Source: JBCCZC01 sp039188505
GTDB lineage: Bacteria; Pseudomonadota; Gammaproteobacteria; Xanthomonadales; SZUA-38
DNA length: 5,087 nucleotides
Direction of reading: 5' to 3'
Assembly: GCA_039188505.1 (NCBI GenBank)
Contig: JBCCZC010000417.1
Location: 1 to 5,087, forward strand
Both the position numbers and the translations under genes were made by a program. Shown here one piece after another: positions 1-5,087 of the stretch; within the stretch, counting starts at the first letter, position 1, and every line of letters begins with the position of its first letter. Below the pieces are notes generated by a model. It made no database searches. It saw only the letters and a program-made list of their open reading frames with translations, and was not told the DNA's origin.

Positions 1-31
1 GAGAAGACTTCGCCGGCAGTGCCCTCGCGGC

Positions 32-442
32 TCACTTCTCGCCGGCCTTCAGCAGCGCTTCAAGCTCTCCGGACAGTGCCCATAGGTCGCCCGTATCGAA
101 CAGGCAGACGTCGTCCAGCTCGAGCTGAAACCAGCTGATCGCCTCGACGGGCCGGGGCAGCGTCAAGCGGAGCCGCACCAGCTCGACGCTGAAGTCACCC
201 CAGCGATGGCCCCGCTTGAAGACGACTGCTTCCTTCGTCCAGTGGTCGATCTCGAAGCCGAGGGTTTCCAGCCGTGCTTCGAGCGCGTCCTCGCCGCCCT
301 GGCGCAGTGATCCATCGATCGTGCATGGCACCCGGTACCGCGGCAGCCATGCCAGGCGGGGCTTCACCTCGCCGGGCGGCCTGGGCGAACGGCGCCGGTA
401 GATCCAGCGAAAGAGCGAGAGGAGCAGGCCTTCCGGTTCCAC
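32..442 (-). CDS. Hypothetical protein, 136 aa, third gene of the XRE operon
   Basis: I do not recognise this protein. The start chosen is a GTG at 442-440, preceded by GGGAG with a 9-nt spacer. The same frame stays open far upstream, but there it only shadows the two preceding genes and reads as Arg/Ser/Pro-rich low-complexity sequence. The product begins with a short hydrophobic-aromatic stretch (residues 6-15, LLLSLFRWIY) followed by a basic patch (16-18) and a proline-rich segment (19-28). This could be a membrane-surface amphipathic helix but is too short for a clear transmembrane span. The remainder looks like a small soluble alpha/beta domain: IDGSL (42-46), an acidic helix (49-61), alternating beta-like segments at 72-95 and 102-116, and a C-terminal helix (120-133). 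The cysteines are C40 and C113. It follows the regulator gene after 43 nt and is probably cotranscribed. The function is unknown and no catalytic motif is visible. Confidence 0.72.
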   Translation of the reverse strand: MEPEGLLLSLFRWIYRRRSPRPPGEVKPRLAWLPRYRVPCTIDGSLRQGGEDALEARLETLGFEIDHWTKEAVVFKRGHRWGDFSVELVRLRLTLPRPVEAISWFQLELDDVCLFDTGDLWALSGELEALLKAGEK

Positions 443-485
443 GCGTGTCGTCTCCCAGTTCGGCTGCAGGCGCTGCCCGCTGTGG

Positions 486-746
486 TCACGAAGACCGGTC
501 GGCCAGCACGTCACTCGAGAGGAGAGTAAAGGGCTCCGGTGAGAAGATTGCGTCGAGGGACACGTCGAGGGCCTTCGCCAGCCGGAACGCGAGGTCCAGC
601 GTGGGGTTGTATTCGCGACGCTCGATATAGCCGATGGTCTGGTAGTGGATGCCGGTCTGCTCCGCGAGGTCCTTGCGCGAGAGCCCCCGCTCGGCCCGCA
701 GCATCGCGAGGCGATTGTGGAAGGGCACCTTCTCCTTGCCGCCCAC
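486..746 (-). CDS. Small XRE/Cro-CI family transcriptional regulator
   Basis: This is an 86-residue DNA-binding protein with a single helix-turn-helix domain spanning about residues 10-68. The HTH core is at 22-43: LSRKDLAEQTGIHYQTIGYIE is preceded by RAERG and followed by the family signature Y-N-P-T-L-x-L-A-F-R-L-A-K-A-L (46-60) and V-S-L-D-x-I-F (62-68). This is the compact YozG-like class of stand-alone XRE regulators, which typically sit beside a small membrane protein, as here. The start is GTG at 746-744, just 1 nt after the TGA of the membrane gene. GGAGG at 760-756 with a 9-nt spacer lies inside that gene's 3' end and supports this start and translational coupling. There is no C-terminal effector domain, so any signal must come from a partner or from protein level. 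It probably autoregulates through the palindrome at 1231-1250; that is inference. The family call is firm, the target is not known. Confidence 0.92.
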   Translation of the reverse strand: MGGKEKVPFHNRLAMLRAERGLSRKDLAEQTGIHYQTIGYIERREYNPTLDLAFRLAKALDVSLDAIFSPEPFTLLSSDVLADRSS

Positions 747-747
747 G

Positions 748-1203
748 TCACTCGTCCTCCGGCGACTCGTCGGGCCAGGACCATGCCGCCAGCAGCGTCG
801 GCAGGCCGAAGTAGGTCATCCAGGCCGCAAACCAGACTGCGAGCATCAGACGGACATCGTCGATGAACGCGGCCGCGATCAGGCCGAGGACGACCAGATT
901 GCCGACCTGGTGGGCCCGGTGGGCGAAGTGATTGCGGCGTGCGATCTGCATTTCGTCCAGATGCGAGGTGGGAATCTCCGTGATTCCGCGGACGCTCATG
1001 TTGAGCCTGCCGGTCAGAAGCACGAAGACCGGTAGCCAGAGCAGCAGGGGCCAGGGATGCTCGGTCATCGTCACCGCCGGGACCGCTGCGACGATCCACG
1101 CGAGCTGGGCCAAGACGAGCAGTCGCCGGATCCGCCGCGACTGAACGCGCTCGACGGCCGGTTCGTTGAACAGGTTCTTCAAATAGTTGCCGTACGACGA
1201 CAT
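748..1203 (-). CDS. Four-helix integral membrane protein paired with XRE regulator
   Basis: This is a 151-residue inner-membrane protein of unknown function. Hydrophobic spans are at about 28-46, 52-66, 99-114 and 119-141, giving two hairpins with both termini predicted inside by the positive-inside rule (RRIRR at 23-27). Between the hairpins lies a polar cytoplasmic loop with S-x-L-D-E-x-Q-x-x-R-R (80-90) and A-H-R-A-H-Q (94-99). It resembles the L-D-E-R-x-x-x-x-R-x-x-A motif of small DUF2178/DUF3796-type membrane proteins that accompany XRE regulators; I cannot assign it to one named family. The start is ATG 1203-1201 with GAGG at 1214-1211, spaced 7 nt. It is the first gene of the operon, its stop is 1 nt before the regulator start, and the promoter and palindrome lie directly upstream. 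A role as signal sensor or antagonist of the regulator is plausible from gene pairing only. Confidence 0.85.
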   Translation of the reverse strand: MSSYGNYLKNLFNEPAVERVQSRRIRRLLVLAQLAWIVAAVPAVTMTEHPWPLLLWLPVFVLLTGRLNMSVRGITEIPTSHLDEMQIARRNHFAHRAHQVGNLVVLGLIAAAFIDDVRLMLAVWFAAWMTYFGLPTLLAAWSWPDESPEDE

Positions 1204-1230
1204 TGCGCCACCTCTTCCTTAGAATACTGA

Positions 1231-1250
1231 ATGTAGTGTATATACTACAT
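1231..1250. promoter_or_regulatory. 20-bp palindromic operator candidate
   Basis: Perfect 7-bp inverted arms ATGTAGT and ACTACAT are separated by GTATAT. Counted as 10-bp half-sites, 9 of 10 positions match. The site is AT-rich within GC-rich DNA, lies 28 nt upstream of the membrane-protein ATG and overlaps the candidate -10 box of the minus-strand operon. A dimeric HTH protein bound here would block RNA polymerase, so the operon's own XRE regulator is the most likely ligand. The binding partner is inferred, the symmetry is directly visible. It could also influence the divergent receptor gene, but lies about 145 nt from its start. Confidence 0.7.
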
Positions 1251-1270
1251 ATCGTACTAACCCTTTCCAA
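1242..1270 (-). promoter_or_regulatory. Candidate sigma-70 promoter of the XRE operon
   Basis: Read on the minus strand, TTGGAA (1270-1265) is followed after 17 nt by TAGTAT (1247-1242). These match the -35 consensus at 4 of 6 positions and the -10 consensus at 4 of 6. The spacing is ideal and the expected transcript start near 1235 leaves a leader of about 30 nt with a good ribosome site. The overlap of the -10 box with the palindrome supports regulation at this point. A shifted -10 within the same AT tract (TATACA) is possible. Confidence 0.45.
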
Positions 1271-1322
1271 TAGATCGATGGTCACGACGGCTTGGCGATT
1301 CGTCCGGATCGCGTCGGGAAAC

Positions 1323-1351
1323 GTGAAAAACCAGTTAAACCCCGCTACGAT
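1323..1351 (+). promoter_or_regulatory. Candidate promoter of the TonB-dependent receptor gene
   Basis: GTGAAA (1323-1328) and TACGAT (1346-1351) are separated by 17 nt, each matching the sigma-70 consensus at 4 of 6 positions. The predicted start near 1358 would give a leader of about 37 nt before the ATG at 1395. A small inverted repeat (1354-1365) would overlap that start. The match is weak and other placements in this leader are possible. Confidence 0.3.
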
Positions 1352-1353
1352 TC

Positions 1354-1365
1354 GAACGGTCGTTC
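1354..1365. repeat. Short inverted repeat in the receptor leader
   Basis: GAACG and CGTTC arms flank a GT spacer (perfect 5-bp arms). The repeat lies between the candidate promoter and the ribosome site of the receptor gene, where a repressor could act. Such short symmetry arises easily by chance, so this is only a possible operator. Confidence 0.25.
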
Positions 1366-1394
1366 ATGCATAGCTTCGGAGGGGACTCACCGTC

Positions 1395-3656
1395 ATGCAC
1401 AAGACACAGCCACGTCGTGCTGTTCTCACGGCCGCAATTGCGGCTAGTTTCACCGTTGTCGGCCTGCCCGCGCTTCTCGCGCCGGCATCCGCCATTGCCC
1501 AGCAATCGAGCCGCGACGCGATGCTCGAGGAAGTCATCGTCACCGCGCGGAAACGCGAGGAACTGGCGCAGGACGTGCCGCTGGCGGTCAGCGCTTTCAG
1601 CGGCGACCAGCTCGACGCATTAAAAGTCCAGAACATCACCAACCTGACGGTGCAGATGCCGAATGTCGCGACCGATGACATCGGCACGGTGCCGGGCATC
1701 GCCAACTTCTCAATCCGGGGCCTGGGCATCAACAGCTCGATCCCGTCGATCGATCCGACGGTCGGCACCTTCGTCGACGGCGTCTACCTGGGCTCGAACG
1801 TCGGCGTCCTGCTCGACATCTTCGACCTCGAGAGCATCGAAGTGCTGCGCGGCCCCCAGGGCACGCTCTTTGGCCGTAACGTCACCGGCGGTGCCGTGCT
1901 CGTCAACACCCGTGGTCCGAGCGATGAAACCGAGTTTCGCGTCCGCGCAGGCTACGACTTCAGCTCCGAGGGCGCGGGTGCCGCCTACGCCATGGGCGCC
2001 GTCGGTGGCGCGCTCAGCGACACCGTCGCCGGCCGCGTCAGCGTCTACGTCAAGAATGACGACGGCTGGTTCGAGAACGGCTTCGACGGCAGTGACTTCG
2101 GCGCGAACGATACGCTGGTGATTCGTCCGAGCCTGCGCTGGCGGCCATCGGACAACCTGGAGATGACCTTCCGCTATGAGTACCACGAGGCGGACGGTGA
2201 TGGTCCTGCGGCGCAGAACCATACCAACGGTGCGGGCATTCCGGGCGTACCGTTCAACGCCGATCGCGACAGCTTCGACTTCGCCATCGACGAGCCGGGC
2301 TTCTTCGATTACGAAATCAACTCCTTCACCTGGCAGACCGACTGGGACATCGAGTGGGGTAACGGCACGATCACGAACATCTTCGGCTGGCGTGATCAGG
2401 AAGTGCGTTCTCTCAGCGATATCGACGCCCAGCCCACCTGGCTGTTCCACGCCGAGACGGGGATCAACTCGGATCAGCTCAGCAACGAGCTGCGCTACAA
2501 CGGCCAGTTTGGTCAGACTAATCTGACGATGGGTGTCTTCTACTTCGACCTCGACATGGAATACGCCGAGGGTCGGCGCCTGCTGGGTGCCGCTACGGGC
2601 GGCGTCGCACCGGCCCTGACCCAGGACGGTGGCGGTCTCTACAACGTCGAGTCCCTGGCCTTCTTCGGCTCCGTCGACTACGACATCAGCGACACGATGA
2701 CCCTGACCGCAGGCCTGCGTTACACGGACGAGGACAAGAGCGCGAACATCGCCTCGCTCGTCTTCAATGTCAACGCGCCTTGCAACGTCCTCAACAACGA
2801 GTGCGTGTACGACTTCAACGACGCGGAAAGCTGGGACGCCGTGTCCGGCAAGCTGGGCCTGACCTGGGATGTGACCGACGACGCAGTGATGTACGGCAGC
2901 TTCTCCCGCAGCCAGCGTTCGGGCGGCTACAACCTCCGGAACACGGCGGTCGACGTCGTCAACCTCGGCCCGGGTCCGTTCGACGAGGAAGAGGTCGACA
3001 ACTTCGAGATCGGCTACAAGCGTTCGCTGTCCAACGGCGGTCGCTTCAACGCCGCGGTCTTCTACATGACGATCGACGACATGCAGCGCGAGATCAACCT
3101 CGCCGATCCCGTCGCTGGCGTCGTGCAGGTGATCAAGAACACGGCAGACGCCACGATCTCGGGCATCGAGTTCGACACGGTCTTTCCGCTCGGTGAGTCC
3201 ACGCTGCTGACCGCATCGCTCGGCTACATCAACCCCGAGTACGACGAGGTCCGCTTCGACCTGAACGGCGACGGCGTCATCGACGGTGCGGACGAGGACC
3301 TCGACCTGCCGCGGGCCGCGGAGTTGACCTACAGCATCGGCCTGAACCACGACATCGACCTCGGCGACATGGGCTACATGGCCACCCGGATCAGCTACGC
3401 CTACCGGGACGATGCGGCCTACACCGACAACAACCTCGGGTTCTTCCTCGACCAGGACATCCTGGATGCCGGCATCGACTGGCACTACGGGGCGAACTGG
3501 ACGTTCTCGATCTACGGTCGGAACCTGCTCGACAGCGTGAACCACGGCGGCGACACGATTCTGCCGACCACGCTGGGACCGCTGCCGCTCGGCGGCACGT
3601 TCTCGCCGCTCGCACGCGGCCGGACGATCGGGCTCCAGGTCACCTACGAGATGTAA
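1395..3656 (+). CDS. TonB-dependent outer-membrane receptor
   Basis: This is a 753-residue outer-membrane gated transporter powered by TonB/ExbBD, complete and of usual length for the class without an N-terminal STN signalling domain. A Sec signal peptide occupies residues 1-35 (basic PRR, hydrophobic core, A-I-A at 33-35 before QQ). The TonB box is EEVIVTA at 45-51. The plug domain runs to about residue 175, with QDVPLAVSAF near 59-68, FSIRGLG at 105-111, VGTFVDGVY at 123-131 and the hallmark LRGPQGTLFGRN at 151-162 followed by TGGAV. The rest is a 22-strand-type barrel with alternating aromatic strands, a late NLLD segment and a terminal QVTYEM strand. C463 and C470, apparently its only cysteines, could form a disulfide in an external loop. 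Residues 622-635 form an EF-hand/dockerin-like loop. ATG 1395 is preceded by GGAGGGG (1378-1384). No sigma/anti-sigma pair adjoins it. The ligand cannot be told; iron chelates, glycans or other nutrients are all possible. Confidence 0.95.
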   Translation: MHKTQPRRAVLTAAIAASFTVVGLPALLAPASAIAQQSSRDAMLEEVIVTARKREELAQDVPLAVSAFSGDQLDALKVQNITNLTVQMPNVATDDIGTVPGIANFSIRGLGINSSIPSIDPTVGTFVDGVYLGSNVGVLLDIFDLESIEVLRGPQGTLFGRNVTGGAVLVNTRGPSDETEFRVRAGYDFSSEGAGAAYAMGAVGGALSDTVAGRVSVYVKNDDGWFENGFDGSDFGANDTLVIRPSLRWRPSDNLEMTFRYEYHEADGDGPAAQNHTNGAGIPGVPFNADRDSFDFAIDEPGFFDYEINSFTWQTDWDIEWGNGTITNIFGWRDQEVRSLSDIDAQPTWLFHAETGINSDQLSNELRYNGQFGQTNLTMGVFYFDLDMEYAEGRRLLGAATGGVAPALTQDGGGLYNVESLAFFGSVDYDISDTMTLTAGLRYTDEDKSANIASLVFNVNAPCNVLNNECVYDFNDAESWDAVSGKLGLTWDVTDDAVMYGSFSRSQRSGGYNLRNTAVDVVNLGPGPFDEEEVDNFEIGYKRSLSNGGRFNAAVFYMTIDDMQREINLADPVAGVVQVIKNTADATISGIEFDTVFPLGESTLLTASLGYINPEYDEVRFDLNGDGVIDGADEDLDLPRAAELTYSIGLNHDIDLGDMGYMATRISYAYRDDAAYTDNNLGFFLDQDILDAGIDWHYGANWTFSIYGRNLLDSVNHGGDTILPTTLGPLPLGGTFSPLARGRTIGLQVTYEM

Positions 3657-3663
3657 GCTGTCT

Positions 3664-3689
3664 GGCCCCGGCGGAATCCCGCCGGGGCC
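3664..3689 (+). terminator. Intrinsic terminator after the receptor gene
   Basis: A perfect 11-bp stem, GGCCCCGGCGG paired with CCGCCGGGGCC, closes on a four-base AATC loop, 7 nt after the receptor stop codon. It is followed by TCTTCCTCC, a pyrimidine-rich but not uniform T tract. The stem is very stable; the weak tail leaves open partial readthrough into the DUF3750 gene. Confidence 0.8.
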
Positions 3690-3705
3690 TCTTCCTCCGC
3701 TCTGC

Positions 3706-4542
3706 ATGATTCCCACCGATCGAGCCCAGGACCGGCCCGTGCCGCCGCGGCCCTGGCACCGGCGCATGCTTCGCTGGGTCCTACTCCTGCCCGTTTTCCT
3801 GTTCCTGTGCGCGATCATCGGCGGTCCGCTGGCCGTGGCGTTCGAGAGGCACCCCCGTTTCGACACCTGGCGCGAAGCGCGGGCTGGCAGCGTCGAACCC
3901 GCGGGGCTTGCCGCACCAGCCGGCCCGGGCACCCCGGCGGTCGTGCAGGTCTACGCCGCGCGCACCTGGGGATCGCGACGACCCTTCGCCGTCCATACCT
4001 GGATCGCCGTCAAGCCCGCCGAGGCGGACCGCTACGAGCTCCACCACGTCATGGGCTGGCGTCGCAACCGCGGTCTGCCGGTTGTCGTACGCGAGCAGGG
4101 TGAGCCGGACCTGCCCTGGTACGGCGCGGCGCCCACGCTGCTGCTCGACCTGCGGGGCCCCGAGGCCGAACCGCTGATCGAAGAAATTCGCGACGCGGCT
4201 GCTCGCTACCCGTGGCAGCGGGAATACCGGGCCTGGCCGGGGCCCAACAGCAACACCTTCGTCGCCTGGGTCGGTCGCGAGGTGCCCGGGCTCGGGCTGG
4301 ACCTCCCTTCGACCGCCATCGGCAAGGCCTACGTCGAGATCGACGAGGCACTCGGGCCATCGGTCAGTGGCAGCGGTGTGCGCGCGTCGCTCTGGGGTGT
4401 TGCCAGCCTCTCTGCCGGACTGGAAGAGGGAGTCGAGATCAATCTCTTCGGGCTTCACGCGGAACTCGATCTTTTCGATTTGGCCGTCGAGCTTCCGGGC
4501 GTAGGGCGCATCGGCCGGCCGGAGGTTCGAGCCGACGGCTGA
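3706..4542 (+). CDS. DUF3750 family membrane-anchored protein
   Basis: This 278-residue protein belongs to DUF3750, whose biochemical role is not known. It has a basic proline-rich N-terminus, one hydrophobic anchor at about 22-46, then a large domain predicted outside the inner membrane. Family marks in order are A-V-H-T-W-I-A-V-K-P (95-104), H-H-V-M-G-W-R (114-120), the hallmark W-P-G-P-N-S-N-T-F (177-185), V-G-R-E-V-P-G-L with L-P-S-T-A-I-G-K-A-Y soon after, and a Gly/Leu-rich end containing G-L-E-E-G-V-E-I-N-L-F-G-L. The order of conserved His (H97) then N-S-N resembles NlpC/LRAT-type papain-like folds with Ser in place of Cys, but that is speculation. The start is uncertain: ATG 3706 has no Shine-Dalgarno, GTG 3739 has AGGA 7 nt ahead, and ATG 3766 lies just before the anchor. 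It follows the receptor terminator and may have its own promoter. Confidence 0.85.
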   Translation: MIPTDRAQDRPVPPRPWHRRMLRWVLLLPVFLFLCAIIGGPLAVAFERHPRFDTWREARAGSVEPAGLAAPAGPGTPAVVQVYAARTWGSRRPFAVHTWIAVKPAEADRYELHHVMGWRRNRGLPVVVREQGEPDLPWYGAAPTLLLDLRGPEAEPLIEEIRDAAARYPWQREYRAWPGPNSNTFVAWVGREVPGLGLDLPSTAIGKAYVEIDEALGPSVSGSGVRASLWGVASLSAGLEEGVEINLFGLHAELDLFDLAVELPGVGRIGRPEVRADG

Positions 4543-4626
4543 GGCCTCGTCGAAACCGTACCGTCACTTTGATCCGGCGTCCGCGTCGACCGCGGTACGC
4601 AACGCCAAGCCGGGGAAGGACAGGCC
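4543..4626. other. Intergenic leader upstream of folE
   Basis: This 84-nt gap holds the folE ribosome site (AAGGA at 4617-4621, 5 nt before ATG 4627) and a small inverted repeat CCGCG-TCGAC-CGCGG. I could not find a promoter pair with normal spacing, nor a terminator for the DUF3750 gene, so cotranscription of folE with DUF3750 is possible. Confidence 0.4.
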
Positions 4627-4955
4627 ATGAGCGAAGCCACCTCCAACGGCGTTCGCAGGCGGCTCAGGCAGCCGATCGTCGCTTCCACGCGACCGACTGC
4701 ATTGCCGAATTCATCGAGCCCGGCGAACTCGAGGAACTAGTGGATGAGCTCGAGGGCAAATTCGGCGAGGTGCTGAACAGCCTGGTCATCGACACCGAGG
4801 GCGACCACAACACGCACGACACCGCGCGCTGTGTAGCGAAGATGTCCCTCACCGAGGTCTTCCGCGGCCGCTACGTCGCGGTTCCGGCCGTGACCGAGTT
4901 TCCGAATGTCGAGGCGGTCAACGAGCTGATGATCGTTGGCCCGATCACGGTTTGA
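4627..4955 (+). pseudogene. folE: GTP cyclohydrolase I (FolE), frameshifted and truncated
   Basis: FolE converts GTP to 7,8-dihydroneopterin triphosphate, the first step of tetrahydrofolate and pterin synthesis, as a zinc enzyme. The ATG at 4627 has a good AAGGA site and reads MSEATSNGVRRRL, but that frame ends at TAG 4738-4740. The homologous sequence continues in the next frame from about 4664: RRFHATDCIAEFIEPGELEE, then H-D-T-A-R-C-V-A-K-M, E-V-F-R-G-R-Y, V-T-E-F-P-N and E-L-M-I-V-G-P-I-T-V. One added base near 4663 would restore a single frame of about 109 codons. Family members are about 180-220 residues; here TGA 4953-4955 falls where R-S-A-C-S-H-H is expected. The zinc ligands (C110, H113 and C181 in E. 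coli) and the whole catalytic C-terminal half are absent, so the product cannot be active. Sequencing error could explain the frameshift but not easily the missing half. Confidence 0.85.
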
Positions 4956-5087
4956 AGCGCCAGCAGCCACCACTCGTCCAACTGCTCTACGCCAGCTGCG
5001 CCGCCGAAGAGATCACCAGCAAGGAACTCGACGACATCCTTGAGAAATCCCGCGAGAACAACCCCGATGCCGGCATCACCGGCCTGC
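4952..5087 (+). CDS. BLUF-domain blue-light sensor, 5' part (runs off window)
   Basis: BLUF proteins bind FAD and signal blue light through rearranged hydrogen bonds around a Tyr and a Gln. The visible 45 residues contain the family's first strand and helix: L-V-Q-L-L-Y-A-S (8-15), then E-L-D-D-I-L-E-K-S-R-E-N-N-P-D-A-G-I-T-G-L. The Tyr at 13, Ser at 15 and Asn at 37 fall at the same spacing as the flavin-contacting Tyr21, Ser23 and Asn45 of AppA. The Gln and later Trp/Met lie beyond the window. The only nearby in-frame start is TTG 4952-4954, overlapping the folE stop as TTGA and without a clear ribosome site. It would add an odd KRQQPP leader, whereas relatives begin almost directly with the LVQLLY strand. 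The native start codon thus seems lost in the folE/BLUF junction. Whether it is expressed is uncertain. Confidence 0.85.
   Translation, partial: MKRQQPPLVQLLYASCAAEEITSKELDDILEKSRENNPDAGITGL

Noticed and set aside
1..31. Possible terminator of the minus-strand operon at the window edge
   Set aside because: No stable hairpin with a T tract is visible in the 31 nt after the stop codon. The similar GCCGGCGA stretches are direct, not inverted, repeats.
274..1144. Several plus-strand open frames of 60-130 codons across the minus-strand operon
   Set aside because: They are Arg/Ala/Ser-rich, lack convincing ribosome sites and lie opposite genes with clear family or membrane features.
443..1285. 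The upstream extension of the 136-residue protein into a 417-codon minus-strand frame
   Set aside because: It overlaps the well-supported regulator and membrane genes in another frame and is Arg/Ser/Pro low-complexity sequence. Only the part after GTG 442 looks like a protein.
1710..3932. A 740-codon open frame on the minus strand antisense to the receptor gene
   Set aside because: Its translation is a Val/Arg/Asp-rich string without motifs, typical of the frame opposite a GC-rich gene. The plus strand encodes an unmistakable complete TonB-dependent receptor.
4587..4601. CCGCG-TCGAC-CGCGG inverted repeat before folE as a regulatory site or terminator
   Set aside because: The arms are only 5 bp of GC-rich sequence with no T tract, and no promoter elements with normal spacing surround it; chance is likely in this composition.
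4212..4626. An open plus-strand frame leading into the folE homology from inside the DUF3750 gene
   Set aside because: The upstream part is an out-of-frame shadow of DUF3750 with no protein-like features. The folE ribosome site and ATG at 4627 mark the true beginning.

Overview
The window is GC-rich DNA with short intergenic gaps. It carries an outer-membrane TonB-dependent receptor, so the host is Gram-negative. The receptor type (no STN domain, EEVIVTA TonB box), the FolE variant and the DUF3750 gene together suggest a gammaproteobacterium, perhaps an environmental or marine one. That placement is inference from protein style, not from a marker gene.

Layout. (1) Positions 32-1203, minus strand: a compact three-gene operon of a four-helix membrane protein, a small XRE/Cro-type regulator starting 1 nt after it, and an unrecognised 136-residue protein. 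An AT-rich promoter lies at about 1242-1270, and a 20-bp near-perfect palindrome (1231-1250) covers its presumed -10 box. (2) Positions 1395-3656, plus strand: a complete 753-residue TonB-dependent receptor, divergent from the operon, with its own leader (1286-1394) and an 11-bp-stem terminator (3664-3689). (3) Positions 3706-4542, plus strand: a membrane-anchored DUF3750 protein. (4) Positions 4627-5087, plus strand: a damaged GTP cyclohydrolase I gene (folE) running directly into a BLUF blue-light sensor gene that continues past the window end.

How the parts fit. The membrane protein/XRE pair looks like a self-regulating membrane-linked switch, with the palindrome as the likely operator. 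The receptor imports an unknown ligand; nothing here shows which. FolE and BLUF proteins both occur in light-response and photolyase gene neighbourhoods, where FolE makes pterin for folate-type cofactors. Here folE appears to lack one base near codon 14 and stops just before its first zinc-ligand motif. A residue of that motif is still readable after the stop, and the sequence then becomes BLUF within a few bases. This looks like a deletion that fused the 5' half of folE to the BLUF gene and removed the BLUF start codon. It is the most unusual thing in the window, although assembly or sequencing error must be excluded.

I found no rRNA, tRNA, CRISPR array, insertion sequence or replication origin. 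There is no gene-free stretch longer than 300 bases.
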